A stretch of 64,000 nt of DNA from Demetria terragena DSM 11295 (GCF_000376825.1 NZ_AQXW01000003.1:248001-312000); one strand, 5' to 3'. Shown: positions 41,000 through 54,566, counted from the first letter of the stretch. Numbers and translations: made by a program. The notes: generated by a model not told the origin, from the letters alone.

Positions 41000-43900
41000 G
41001 TGTACGTCAAGAGCCTCACCCTCAAGGGCTTCAAGTCCTTTGCCTCCGCGACAGCAATGACGCTCGAACCGGGCATCACCTGCATCGTTGGTCCCAACGG
41101 TTCCGGGAAGTCCAACGTCGTTGACGCGCTCGCGTGGGTGATGGGCGAGCAAGGCGCCAAGAGCCTCCGTGGCGGCAAGATGGAAGACGTCATCTTTGCC
41201 GGGACGTCTAACCGCCCGGCGCTTGGTCGTGCCGAGGTCACCCTGACCATCGACAACAGCGACGGGGCGCTGCCGATCGATTACACCGAAGTCACCATCT
41301 CCCGGACGATGTTCCGTGGCGGCGGCTCTGAATACCGGATCAACGGCACGTCCGTGCGGCTCCTGGACATTCAAGAGCTTCTCTCGGACTCGGGTATCGG
41401 ACGCGAGATGCACATCATCGTCGGGCAGGGCCAACTCGACACGGTCCTGCGCGCCACTCCTGAGGACCGCCGCGGCTTCATTGAAGAAGCCGCTGGCGTC
41501 CTGAAGCACCGCAAGCGCAAAGAAAAGGCGCTGCGCAAGTTGGAGTCGATGGCGGGCGACCTTAACCGGCTTAACGACCTCACCGACGAGATTCGGCGCC
41601 AACTCGGTCCGCTGGGTCGACAGGCCGAGACCGCCCGCAGGGCGGTGACGATCCAGGCTGATGTACGCGACGCGCGCTTCCGGATCCTGGCCGACGACCT
41701 AGTCCAACTGACCGGCACCCTAGAACAGGAAGTCGCCGACGAGAAGGCACTCCTTGAACGCCGCGGGCTCGTCGAACAGTCGCTGGCGAGCGTGAAGGCC
41801 GAGCTCAGCACGCTCGAGCAACAGGCCGAGCAGGCCCGCCCAGCGCTCGCCCGAGCGCAGGAGCAGTGGTATTCCCTGGGCTCGCTCAAAGAGCGGCTGA
41901 GCGCGACGGAAAGTCTGGCGGGGGAGCGCGTACGCCTCCTGGGCCAAGACGAAGAAGATCAGCGCACCACCGGTCGCGACCCGGAAAAGCTCCGTCAGCA
42001 GGCCGCGGAGTTGCGTTCCCAGGAGCTGGACCTGCTGAGCCGTGTGGAGCGGGCGCAAACCGACTTGCAGCAGGCCGTCAACGCCAAGGGTGCGGCGGAG
42101 CAGGCCTACGAGGACGAGCAGAAGCGCATCGCGCGGCTGGCCCGAGCCGCTGCGGACCGTCGGGAGGGCCTGGCCAAATTGCAGGGCCAGGTGGCTGCGC
42201 GCCAAAGCCGCATCGAGGCAGCTGATGCCGAGATCGGACGCTTGCAGGAGCGCATCGTCGAGGCGGTCGAGCGCGCTCAGGCGGCCGAGCGCCGCTACGG
42301 CGATCTGGAAAGCAGTATCGCTGACACTGAGGCTGGCGAGGTCGATCTTGACGCTCGCTATGAGGTTGCCGTCGACGCGCTGGAGAAGGCGGAGCAGGAC
42401 CTTGCCGAGGTCCAGGAAGCCGATCGCGGAGCCGACCGAGACCGCAGCACTTTCCAAGCCCGCGTGGACGCATTGGAGATGAGTCTGCGACGCAAGGACG
42501 GTGGCGCGACCCTCCTGGAAAAGCAAGACCAGCATCCCGGCGTGCAGGGCGCGGTCTCTGGCCTGCTCCGCGTGACCGAGGGGCACGAAGCGGCCCTCGC
42601 GGCCGCGTTGGGATGGGCGGCCGAGGGCATCGTCGTGGATGACCTTGATGCCGCCGGCGCGGCGATCGACAGCCTGCGCGATTCCGATGGTGGGCGCGTC
42701 ATGCTGCTGGTCGGCGACACCGCTGCGCCTGTCGAGGTGACCTCTTGGCCCGCGCTGCCAGCCGGCTGCACCTGGGCGCGCGACGAGATCGAGGCACCCG
42801 AGGCCGTACGCGCGGCCGTCGACGCCCTACTCGATCAGGTTGCGCTGGCCCCAGACCGCAGGACCGCCCGAGCCCTCATCCGCGACGGCGTGACGTCCGT
42901 GACGCCGGAAGGCGATGTCTATGCCCCCGGGAGCGTGCGCGGCGGCTCGGCCGACGCACCCAGCTTGCTGGAGCTCGAGGCGGCGGCAGACGAGGCCCGG
43001 CAGGCATTGCAGGAAGCCGGGCAGCGCAAAGATCAGGCTCAGTTCAAGCTCGCCGAACTCAAGGAAAAGGTGGCGACGCTCAAGTCGGCGGCAGCGGCGG
43101 CTCTTGATGAGCTCAACGACAATGACGCGCAGATGTCCGCGGTGGCCGAGCAGCTGGGTCAACTTGGTCAGACGATGCGGGGCGCCTCGGCCGAGCGGGA
43201 GCGCCACCAGAGCGCGATCGACAAGGCTCAAGAGTCGCTGGTGGCCGACCGGGCGACGTTGGAAGAACTCCAGCAGCGCCTAGCCGCCGCGCAAGAAGAA
43301 CCCACTGAGGATGAACCCACACACGACGAGCGAGAGTCACTCGCCAAGGCCGCCGCGGCGGCACGGACGGCCGAGACGGATGTTCGTCTGGCATTGCGCA
43401 CACTGGAAGAGCAGGCGCGATCCATCGGTGGTCGCGCGGGCAGCCTGGAGACCGCGGTCCGCTCGGAGCTGGACGCACGCGAGAAGGCCCGGCAGCGTCG
43501 TGAAAAGCGTCAGCGCGATGCCCAGGTCGCGCGAGCCGTTGGACAGGGCGCTGCGTACACCCTGAATGTGGTCACGCAGTTGCTCACGATCGCTGAGTCC
43601 CGCCGGACCGCAGCAGAACAAGAGCAGGCCGAGCGCAATCAGTCGATGGGGCAGATCCGTACCCGGATGCAGACGCTGTCTGATGAACTGCGCGAACTCA
43701 CCGACAGCGTCCACCGGGATGAGATTGCTCGCGCCGAGCAGCGCCTGCGCATCGAGAATCTCCAGACCAAGGCCGTCGACGAACTTGGCATTGACCCCGA
43801 GGTCTTGTGCGAGGAATACGGACCGCACCAGCTCATCCCGTATGTCCCCGGCCCGGACGATGATCCCGACAGTGACGATCTCCCCGAGCCGAAGCCCTAC

Positions 43901-44614
43901 GTGCGAGCCGAGCAGGAGAAGCGCTTGCGCTCCGCCGAGCGCAAGCTCAGCCAACTCGGCAAGGTCAATCCCTTGGCGTTGGAAGAGTTCGCAGCCATGG
44001 AGGAGCGACACAAGTTCTTGACCGAGCAGCTCGAGGATCTGAGGGGCTCGCGCGATGACCTCATGGAGATCGTGACGACGATCGATGAACGGGTGAAGAC
44101 GGTCTTTGCGGAGGCCTTCGCCGACACCGCGGAGCAGTTCGCGGGAGTGTTCTCGCGGCTGTTCCCAGGTGGCGAAGGGCGCCTGGTGCTCACCGATCCC
44201 GACGACATGCTGACCACGGGCATCGAGGTCGAGGCGCGGCCCCCGGGCAAGAAGATCAAGCGGCTGTCGCTGCTCTCCGGCGGTGAGCGCTCGCTCGTGG
44301 CGGTGGCGTTGCTGGTGTCGATCTTCAAGGCGAGGCCGAGCCCGTTCTACATCATGGACGAGGTCGAGGCGGCCCTCGATGACGCCAACCTGGGTCGGCT
44401 GATCACCCTTTTCGAAGAGTTGCGCGGCTCCAGCCAACTCATCGTGATCACCCACCAGAAGCGCACAATGGAGGTCGCGGACGCGCTCTATGGCGTCTCG
44501 ATGCGGGGCGACGGCGTGACGACTGTGGTCTCGCAGCGACTGCGTGATGTGGCCGACGATCAGCCTCCGGGCGGCGGCGATACGAGCGACAGTGACGTCG
44601 CGGAGGCCTCCTAA
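41000..44614 (+). CDS. smc: Chromosome segregation protein SMC
   Basis: 1204 residues. ATPase that organises and separates chromosomes. Walker A GPNGSGKSN (31-39), long coiled coils from about 170 to 500 and 660 to 1000 rich in A/E/Q/R, hinge near 510-650 (HPGVQGAVSGLLRVTEGHEA ... GDVYAPGSVRGG), ABC signature LSGGE (about 1092-1096) and Walker B FYIMDEVEAALDD (about 1115-1127). Normal length for actinobacteria. Its kleisin partners scpA/scpB are not in the window. In relatives it usually follows mutM. Confidence 0.98.
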   Translation: MYVKSLTLKGFKSFASATAMTLEPGITCIVGPNGSGKSNVVDALAWVMGEQGAKSLRGGKMEDVIFAGTSNRPALGRAEVTLTIDNSDGALPIDYTEVTISRTMFRGGGSEYRINGTSVRLLDIQELLSDSGIGREMHIIVGQGQLDTVLRATPEDRRGFIEEAAGVLKHRKRKEKALRKLESMAGDLNRLNDLTDEIRRQLGPLGRQAETARRAVTIQADVRDARFRILADDLVQLTGTLEQEVADEKALLERRGLVEQSLASVKAELSTLEQQAEQARPALARAQEQWYSLGSLKERLSATESLAGERVRLLGQDEEDQRTTGRDPEKLRQQAAELRSQELDLLSRVERAQTDLQQAVNAKGAAEQAYEDEQKRIARLARAAADRREGLAKLQGQVAARQSRIEAADAEIGRLQERIVEAVERAQAAERRYGDLESSIADTEAGEVDLDARYEVAVDALEKAEQDLAEVQEADRGADRDRSTFQARVDALEMSLRRKDGGATLLEKQDQHPGVQGAVSGLLRVTEGHEAALAAALGWAAEGIVVDDLDAAGAAIDSLRDSDGGRVMLLVGDTAAPVEVTSWPALPAGCTWARDEIEAPEAVRAAVDALLDQVALAPDRRTARALIRDGVTSVTPEGDVYAPGSVRGGSADAPSLLELEAAADEARQALQEAGQRKDQAQFKLAELKEKVATLKSAAAAALDELNDNDAQMSAVAEQLGQLGQTMRGASAERERHQSAIDKAQESLVADRATLEELQQRLAAAQEEPTEDEPTHDERESLAKAAAAARTAETDVRLALRTLEEQARSIGGRAGSLETAVRSELDAREKARQRREKRQRDAQVARAVGQGAAYTLNVVTQLLTIAESRRTAAEQEQAERNQSMGQIRTRMQTLSDELRELTDSVHRDEIARAEQRLRIENLQTKAVDELGIDPEVLCEEYGPHQLIPYVPGPDDDPDSDDLPEPKPYVRAEQEKRLRSAERKLSQLGKVNPLALEEFAAMEERHKFLTEQLEDLRGSRDDLMEIVTTIDERVKTVFAEAFADTAEQFAGVFSRLFPGGEGRLVLTDPDDMLTTGIEVEARPPGKKIKRLSLLSGGERSLVAVALLVSIFKARPSPFYIMDEVEAALDDANLGRLITLFEELRGSSQLIVITHQKRTMEVADALYGVSMRGDGVTTVVSQRLRDVADDQPPGGGDTSDSDVAEAS

Positions 44615-44682
44615 AGACTTCGCTCTCGCCTGGGTGGCGCGTCGAGTTGGGATCACGCGCCTCAGGAGCGCACAATAGCCTC

Positions 44683-44952
44683 ATGGTTTGGGTGATTTTT
44701 GCCATGCTCGTATGCCTGGCAGCAGCAGCGGCGGTCGTGGGGGCGGTTGCAGTACCGGCACGCCGTCAAGGGCGTCAGGTGCTGACGCCCAAGGGGGAAG
44801 ACGTCGTGTCTTCAGTGACTCGGGGCACCGACAAAGTCGTGTCCACGACGCGTAAGACGACGGGGTCGGCTCTGCGGGCGACTCGCCCCAAACCGTCGAC
44901 TGGGCGTCATTCGGCATCCCACGATGTTGAGGAATCCCGCGAAGCCAGTTAG
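44683..44952 (+). CDS. Small membrane protein of unknown function
   Basis: 89 residues. One N-terminal membrane segment (MVWVIFAMLVCLAAAAAVVG) followed by a basic, Thr/Ser-rich cytoplasmic tail (RRQGRQVLTPKGEDVVSS). Located between smc and ftsY. A CACAAT 6 bp before the ATG could give a leaderless transcript. Family not recognised; the conserved position suggests a real gene. Confidence 0.6.
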   Translation: MVWVIFAMLVCLAAAAAVVGAVAVPARRQGRQVLTPKGEDVVSSVTRGTDKVVSTTRKTTGSALRATRPKPSTGRHSASHDVEESREAS

Positions 44953-45006
44953 GGCGTAGCCCTGCGGTAGCGCAGCAGTTAGGTCGGGCCCTCGTCGTTT
45001 GCCAAG

Positions 45007-46374
45007 ATGGGGGACGTGAATGAACTTTGGGAAGTCCTTCTTGTCATCACGGTGGCCGCCCTTGCCGGGCTAGGCCTCGTTGTCGCGTTCTTTCGGGGAC
45101 GATCTGGTGGTGCTGAGGATTCACCCACCACGCCGACCGATGAGGGTGACGCCTCACAGCCGACCGGCGGCACGACGACTCTGGAGCGCAAGCCACCCAA
45201 GAAGAACACCTATCGTCCGAGCGCTGGCGCCAAGATCGACACCGGCGGAAGCGGTGCCGGCACTGGCACCCTAGAGCCGCCGGTAGCGGCGACGGATCCC
45301 GCGACGCCCGCCGAATCCCGTGCTGAAGGTGACGGGCCCACCGCCGAACTCACCACCGAGCCGGACGTCGCGGAGACCACGACATCACCGACCCCTGAGG
45401 TCGCGGTTGAGCCCGATGCCGCCACACCCACGCCTGAGATTGAACGCCCTGACTCCGCCCGTGGCCGCATGGTGCGGTTGCGTGAGCGACTCTCTCGGTC
45501 GAACTCTGCGCTGGGGCAGGCGTTGCTCAACCTGCTGGCCGGCGGCAAACTCAACGAGGAGGCCTGGGAAGAGGTCGAAGACACCCTCCTGCAGGCAGAC
45601 CTCGGGGTCGAGGCCACGACCGAGGTTGTCGATGCCCTACGCACGCGCGCGAAGGTCGCGGGCGAGGTCGATGAGGAGACCGTACGCGGGTGGCTGCACG
45701 ACGAGCTGCTCAAGCAGGTTGATCCCACGATGGACCGTCGTATCGCGGCGAGCCGTCAGGGAGACCGCCCGGCAGTCATCCTGATCGTGGGAGTCAACGG
45801 CGCGGGAAAGACGACCCTGGTCGGCAAGTTGGCGCGCATCTTGGTGGCCGAAGACAAGGACGTCATCCTGGGGGCCGCGGACACCTTCCGTGCTGCGGCT
45901 GCAGACCAGTTGGAAACGTGGGGCGCGCGGGTCGGCGTACCCACCGTGCGGTCCGACAAGGACGGTGCGGACCCCGCCTCGGTCGCTTTTGACGCCGTGA
46001 AAGCGGGTGGGGAAGGCGAGGTCGACGTGGTGCTGGTCGACACCGCGGGCCGGTTGCACAACAAGAGCAACCTCATGGACGAGCTCGGCAAGATCAAGCG
46101 CGTCATCGAGAAGCAGAGCCCGATCGACGAGGTCCTGCTGGTCATCGACGCCACCACCGGTCAGAACGGTGTGCGCCAGGCCGAGATCTTCGCTGAGGCA
46201 GTCAACGTGACCGGGGTCGTGCTGACCAAACTCGACGGCACCGCCAAGGGCGGCATCGTCGTCGCCGTTCAGCGTCAGATCGGGGTTCCGGTCAAGTTGG
46301 TCGGCTTGGGCGAAGGTCCCGACGACCTGGCGCCGTTCGACCCGGCGGCGTTCGTGGACGCGGTGCTCGACTGA
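45007..46374 (+). CDS. ftsY: Signal recognition particle receptor FtsY
   Basis: 455 residues. GTPase that docks SRP-ribosome complexes at the membrane. N-terminal membrane anchor ELWEVLLVITVAALAGLGLV, then an acidic Thr/Pro/Glu-rich linker of about 115 residues, then the NG domain: GVNGAGKTT (about 262-270), DTFRAAAADQLETWG, DTAGRL and TKLDGTAKGG. Start ATG 45007; GTG 45016 (product MNELWEVL) is an alternative with GGGGGA before it. Works with Ffh, encoded at 51.7 kb. Confidence 0.97.
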   Translation: MGDVNELWEVLLVITVAALAGLGLVVAFFRGRSGGAEDSPTTPTDEGDASQPTGGTTTLERKPPKKNTYRPSAGAKIDTGGSGAGTGTLEPPVAATDPATPAESRAEGDGPTAELTTEPDVAETTTSPTPEVAVEPDAATPTPEIERPDSARGRMVRLRERLSRSNSALGQALLNLLAGGKLNEEAWEEVEDTLLQADLGVEATTEVVDALRTRAKVAGEVDEETVRGWLHDELLKQVDPTMDRRIAASRQGDRPAVILIVGVNGAGKTTLVGKLARILVAEDKDVILGAADTFRAAAADQLETWGARVGVPTVRSDKDGADPASVAFDAVKAGGEGEVDVVLVDTAGRLHNKSNLMDELGKIKRVIEKQSPIDEVLLVIDATTGQNGVRQAEIFAEAVNVTGVVLTKLDGTAKGGIVVAVQRQIGVPVKLVGLGEGPDDLAPFDPAAFVDAVLD

Positions 46375-46431
46375 CGAATCGCGGCGTAGTGACCGTGATG
46401 CGTCGCTACCGGTTCTCGGAGTCTTCGCCAT

Positions 46432-46493
46432 CGCTGAGTTCGGTCAGACCATCCGTGCGCTCCACCTCACGGCTGGTCTGACCGAACTCAGCG
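46432..46493. terminator. 20-bp perfect inverted repeat between ftsY and the MpaB gene
   Basis: Arms 46432-46451 and 46474-46493 match perfectly, with a 22-nt spacer that itself can pair partly (CCGTG/CACGG). Lies between convergent genes, so a two-way terminator is the simplest reading; no T-run is seen. The rest of the gap to 46631 shows nothing recognisable. Confidence 0.65.
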
Positions 46494-46631
46494 CGATGGT
46501 GTATCGACGCGTGCTTTCGCCTCTGGCGAGCGCGGCGGGGCCTGACTATGCAACTTAATCTGGACACCAGCGTTCTGCCGATGGTCTCCGTTGCAGCGTT
46601 TGGTTGGTGCGGGTCGGCGGTGACCCTGGCG

Positions 46632-47579
46632 TCAGGAACCAGCGCCCTGATCTGCGGCTCGTGGCTCGTCTGCGTGCCCGACGGGAGTGCGTTCCGCGAC
46701 CAGTGAGGGGTCGGTGAGCACCCACCGAATGAGACGAGTCCCGGCTCCGCCGAGACGATCTCGTGTCGCGATGCGTGTGGTTGAACCGTTCATACCGAGC
46801 ATTGAGCGGGCATAGGGCGGCAACGTGGCGACCGCACCGTCGACCAGGAGGGCATACGCCGGACGGGCCGAGCGCGACAGCGGGGGCTCATGGACGACGA
46901 ACTTTGCTGCCTCGAGTGCGGCTGGCGTCACCATGAGCTCCGGCCGGAAATCGGCGAGCACCTGGTGCAGATCGCGCACAGTCTGCGGTGGGTCAGGCAA
47001 TCCGAGATGTGCGGAGATCGAGCCGATCTGGGCGACATAGGTGTCCGCCTGCGCGTCAGTCAACGGGGCAGCGCCATAGCGCTGGTGCATGGTGAGGAAC
47101 GACTCTGCCTCAGCGCAGTGAACCCACATCAGCAACCGCGGGTCATCGGCGCGGTACGGACGACCGTCTTGGGCCACGCCGTGCACGCGGCGATGGATTC
47201 CGCGGACCTTGGCAATCAGCCGTTCGGCGTCCTCGATGGTCCCGAAGGTGGTCGTTGAGATGAAGGCGCTGGTCCGTTGCAGTCGTCCCCATGGATCCTC
47301 GCGATAGTCGCTGTGGTCAGCGACGCCAGCCATCGCCAAGGGATGAAGCGACTGCAGGAGCAGCGCGCGCACTCCTGCACCGAACATCGAGGCATCTGCA
47401 TGTACGCGCCATACCGGGTCTTCCGGGGTGAACCACCGCGGCCCAGGCGTACGCCAAATGCGCTCGGCTCGGTCTCGTCCGTTCGGACCTGCGACCCGCC
47501 CGTGGAGTTGCCCAGCAGCGCGCCGGCGTGCGACGGCCAGGGGAGAAGCAAGCGGATTCACCCCTTCAGGATGGGCCAT
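46632..47579 (-). CDS. Oxygenase MpaB-like (DUF2236) protein
   Basis: 315 residues. RWFTPEDPVWRVHADASMFG, LLLQSLHPLAMAGVADHSDY, and VHCAEAESFLTMHQRYG with conserved His/Glu typical of DUF2236/MpaB, a family related to latex-clearing oxygenase folds with a possible heme site. ATG 47579 gives the usual length; the open frame extends to 47756 and overlaps the divergent amtB. Substrate unknown. Confidence 0.85.
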   Translation of the reverse strand: MAHPEGVNPLASPLAVARRRAAGQLHGRVAGPNGRDRAERIWRTPGPRWFTPEDPVWRVHADASMFGAGVRALLLQSLHPLAMAGVADHSDYREDPWGRLQRTSAFISTTTFGTIEDAERLIAKVRGIHRRVHGVAQDGRPYRADDPRLLMWVHCAEAESFLTMHQRYGAAPLTDAQADTYVAQIGSISAHLGLPDPPQTVRDLHQVLADFRPELMVTPAALEAAKFVVHEPPLSRSARPAYALLVDGAVATLPPYARSMLGMNGSTTRIATRDRLGGAGTRLIRWVLTDPSLVAERTPVGHADEPRAADQGAGS

Positions 47580-47623
47580 GCCGCCAACGTCCGCTACATA
47601 AGGTTTACCTGGGAGCGATACGC

Positions 47624-47661
47624 GCAACATTGCCGTAACACGGAGCGCGCCGAAGTGAAAC
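47624..47661 (+). promoter_or_regulatory. Possible GlnR-type binding site upstream of amtB
   Basis: GCAAC (47624), GTAAC (47635) and GAAAC (47657) fall on an 11-bp rhythm, with CGCGC at the fourth slot (47646). This partly matches the known actinobacterial GlnR pattern of GTnAC and GAAAC half-sites spaced by 6 bp. It is 24 bp before the amtB ATG. Confidence 0.4.
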
Positions 47662-47685
47662 GGAAGCCAAGCATGCTCACCTGCC

Positions 47686-51676
<3,991 letters not shown>

Positions 51677-51689
51677 CGCCGAGACCGGA

Positions 51690-51695
51690 TAGCCT
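51690..51695 (+). promoter_or_regulatory. Leaderless -10 element of ffh
   Basis: TAGCCT followed by exactly 6 bp (GGGTGT) and GTG 51702. No SD is present, so initiation at the 5' end of the mRNA is the simplest reading. It also decides the start codon. Confidence 0.6.
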
Positions 51696-51701
51696 GGGTG
51701 T

Positions 51702-53312
51702 GTGTTCACCAGTCTTTCCGACCGCCTTACCGCGACCTTCAAGAACATTCGCGGCAAGGGACGGCTCACCGAATCCGACATCAATGCCACCATCCGGGAT
51801 ATCCGGATGGCACTGCTCGATGCTGACGTCGCGCTACCGGTGGTCAAGGAGTTCACGCGGAGCATCCGCGAGCGAGCGCTCGGTGCTGAGGTCAGCCAGG
51901 CCCTCAACCCCGGCCAGCAGGTCGTCAAGATCGTCAACGACGAGCTCGTCCAGATCCTTGGTGGCGAGACTCGGGCGCTTCAGATGGCCAAGAAGCCGCC
52001 GACGGTCATCATGCTTGCCGGTCTGCAGGGATCGGGTAAGACCACCTTTGCGGGAAAACTTGCGCGTCGCCTGAAGGACGAGGGTCACTACCCGCTGCTG
52101 GTCGCGGCCGACTTGCAGCGACCCAACGCCGTGACCCAGCTGGAGGTTGTCGCTGAGCGGGCGGGCGCGTTGTGCTTCGCACCCGAGCGGGGCAACGTTG
52201 GCGGTCACGACGCGGTGACCGAGTCGGGCGAAGGCACCCGGTCCTTTGGCGATCCCGTGGCCGTGGCTCGCGGTGGCGTCGGTCAGGCCACCCTGCGCGG
52301 TTATGACGTCGTCATCATCGACACCGCCGGTCGGCTTGCCGTCGATGAGGGGCTCATGGTCCAGGCGCGCGACATTCGCGACGCCGTCCAGCCCGACGAA
52401 GTGCTGTTTGTCATTGACGCCATGATCGGACAGGCGGCGGTCGACACCGCTGTGGCCTTCTCCGAAGGCGTCGATTTCACCGGTGTGGTGTTGTCCAAGC
52501 TCGACAGCGATGCCCGTGGTGGTGCGGCATTGTCGGTGGCGTCTGTCACGGGCAAGCCGATCATGTACGCCTCGGTGGGCGAGCAGGTCAAAGACATCGA
52601 AGTCTTCCACCCGGACCGGATGGCATCGCGCATCCTGGACATGGGTGACGTGCTCACGCTCATCGAGCAGGCCGAGCGAGCGTTTGACCGCGACCAGGCC
52701 GCCGAGATGCACCGCAAGTTCATGGCGGAGGAAGACTTCACCTTCGATGACTTCCTGGAGCAGATGGCGGCCATCAAGAAGATGGGCAACCTGAAATCGC
52801 TCCTCGGGATGATGCCCGGCATGGGCCAGATGAAGGACCAGTTGGCCGACCTGGACGAGCGCGAGTTCGATCGGGTCGAGGCGATGGTGCGGTCGATGAC
52901 GCCGTTCGAGCGCACGCATCCCAAGCAGATCAACGGTTCCCGCCGAGCCCGTATCGCCCGCGGTGCCGGTGCGACCGTCTCCGAGGTCAACCAGTTGCTG
53001 GAGCGCTTCCAAGGGGCGCAGAAGATGATGCGGCAGATGCGCAAGGGCGGTGGCGGCGGCATGCCGGGTATGCCCGGTATGCCAGGCGCAGGCCCCGGCG
53101 GCGGCAAGCGCGGAAAACAGCAGGTCAAGAAAAAGGGCAAGAGCGGCAACCCGGCCAAGCGCGCACAGCAAGAGAAGGCGGCCGCTGAGAAGGCCGATGC
53201 GGCGCGTACGGCCGCGATGTCCGGCGCCTTCGGCAACTTGGGTGATCAGGACGAAAAAGACCTGAGCGACCTCAAGTTGCCGAAGGGCTTTGAGAAGTTC
53301 TTGGACAAGTAG
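51702..53312 (+). CDS. ffh: Signal recognition particle protein Ffh
   Basis: 536 residues. GTPase of SRP that binds signal peptides and 4.5S RNA. N domain (LTATFKNIRGKGRLTESDIN), Walker A GLQGSGKTT (about 107-115), DTAGRL, LSKLDSDARGG (G4; the usual residue after KLD is G) and a Met-rich M domain from about 330 with MPGMPGMPG repeats before a Lys-rich tail. The stretch GNVGGHDAVTESGEGTRSFG after the P-loop subdomain is longer than in most bacteria. SRP RNA is not found here. Confidence 0.97.
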   Translation: MFTSLSDRLTATFKNIRGKGRLTESDINATIRDIRMALLDADVALPVVKEFTRSIRERALGAEVSQALNPGQQVVKIVNDELVQILGGETRALQMAKKPPTVIMLAGLQGSGKTTFAGKLARRLKDEGHYPLLVAADLQRPNAVTQLEVVAERAGALCFAPERGNVGGHDAVTESGEGTRSFGDPVAVARGGVGQATLRGYDVVIIDTAGRLAVDEGLMVQARDIRDAVQPDEVLFVIDAMIGQAAVDTAVAFSEGVDFTGVVLSKLDSDARGGAALSVASVTGKPIMYASVGEQVKDIEVFHPDRMASRILDMGDVLTLIEQAERAFDRDQAAEMHRKFMAEEDFTFDDFLEQMAAIKKMGNLKSLLGMMPGMGQMKDQLADLDEREFDRVEAMVRSMTPFERTHPKQINGSRRARIARGAGATVSEVNQLLERFQGAQKMMRQMRKGGGGGMPGMPGMPGAGPGGGKRGKQQVKKKGKSGNPAKRAQQEKAAAEKADAARTAAMSGAFGNLGDQDEKDLSDLKLPKGFEKFLDK

Positions 53313-53331
53313 GTTCTAGGTCCTGCAGGTC

Positions 53332-54429
53332 CTAGGCGCGGCGCTTCGCAATGAACGTCCAGGCGTTCTTGTTGTAGGAGTTGTCGTACCCGAAGTCATC
53401 GAGGATCAGGTCGCGAATGCGGATCACCTCGACCGGGCCGAACTGTTCCTCGATGAGTTCCTGAACCTTGGTGCGGCTGAGGACATTCCAGAAGTACGTG
53501 CGCACTGGACGTACGTGGTGCTCGGGAGCGTCTGTCATGCTGAAGAAGGTCAAGAGCAGACGCTTGTCCGCCAGGCGGCAAGCCTCTGAGACGGCCTTCT
53601 CCATCGCTTCGATCGACATGTGCTCGAAGAGGTCGAACACCACGACATCGTCATAACTACGGTCGGCATACGGCAGTTCGTGCACGCTTCCGACCTGAAA
53701 GTCCACACCGGGGAAACGGCGCTTGGCGTTGGTGATGTTCTTGTCGTTGAGGTCGACGCCGGTGTAGTCAAGATGCTTGGCGATGCCATAACGGTGGAAG
53801 AAGCGGTAGTCGTTGGCCGAGCCACACGCGAATTCAAGAACCTTGCGTGGCTGATCCACAGTCCGGTCCGCGAGCGTTGCCGCCCATTCCTTCTCGAACT
53901 CGCCCTGCCATGGGCGGATCGCCTCGGCCACTTCGAGGACCTCAGCCCGCTTGGCGTCATCGAGGTAGGAGCCCATCGTCACACCAAGCTCGTCGGCGCG
54001 CTTGTGGAGTGCCTTGGTCGCCTTGACGCAGTGCTCCATCTCGCGGTGCTTCAGGTCGCTGAAGTCGTCGTCGAAGAGAACGTCCACGAGCAAGTGACGC
54101 GCCATGATGCTCTGCGCGTTGACCTGTGGGTTCTGGAACCCGCTGACCAGGTAGGAGTCCAGCGCGTCGGGATCGTGCTTGGCCCAACTTGACTTCAGTG
54201 TGCGCTGTTCCTCGTTGACATCGGTCGGTCGTCCCTTGGCGCTAGGCCCCGCATGCTGAAACCCGGGAGCGGAGGTCGCGCGCTTAGGCGCTGCAGCGAC
54301 CGGAGCCGCGCCGGTCTGAACTGCGTCCGGCTGCTTGCTCGGGACTCGATTCTTGACCTGGCGCAGGACCTTGCCGGCAACCGCACGACGCCGACTGCCC
54401 GGTGGAACGAATTTGTCTAGTGAACCCAT
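53332..54429 (-). CDS. Class I SAM-dependent methyltransferase with N-terminal extension
   Basis: 365 residues. The first 80 residues are basic and low complexity; residues 85-180 form a helical region (VDVLFDDDFSDLKHREMEHC); then motif I VLEFACGSANDYRFFHRYG, strand 2 YTGVDLNDKNITNAKRRF and VVVFDLFEHMSIEAMEKAV of a Methyltransf_25-type fold. Resembles methyltransferases found in polysaccharide or cell-surface clusters, though no such cluster is here. Substrate unknown. Convergent with ffh, 19 bp apart. Confidence 0.82.
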   Translation of the reverse strand: MGSLDKFVPPGSRRRAVAGKVLRQVKNRVPSKQPDAVQTGAAPVAAAPKRATSAPGFQHAGPSAKGRPTDVNEEQRTLKSSWAKHDPDALDSYLVSGFQNPQVNAQSIMARHLLVDVLFDDDFSDLKHREMEHCVKATKALHKRADELGVTMGSYLDDAKRAEVLEVAEAIRPWQGEFEKEWAATLADRTVDQPRKVLEFACGSANDYRFFHRYGIAKHLDYTGVDLNDKNITNAKRRFPGVDFQVGSVHELPYADRSYDDVVVFDLFEHMSIEAMEKAVSEACRLADKRLLLTFFSMTDAPEHHVRPVRTYFWNVLSRTKVQELIEEQFGPVEVIRIRDLILDDFGYDNSYNKNAWTFIAKRRA

Positions 54430-54566
54430 ACTCTGTGCACCCCTGTGCCGCTTGATGTAGTAGTGGTTCTGGGTGAAGTTACCCGATCTTGTAGGCCAAG
54501 ATAAGGATTTGCGACCTTTCGAGTGTTTCCACCATGCCCGGCCGAGCGGCTGTCACACTGTCGCCC

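Noticed and set aside
46548-46706. 52-codon frame between ftsY and the MpaB gene
   Set aside because: No SD or recognisable product, and it overlaps the 3' end of the MpaB gene.
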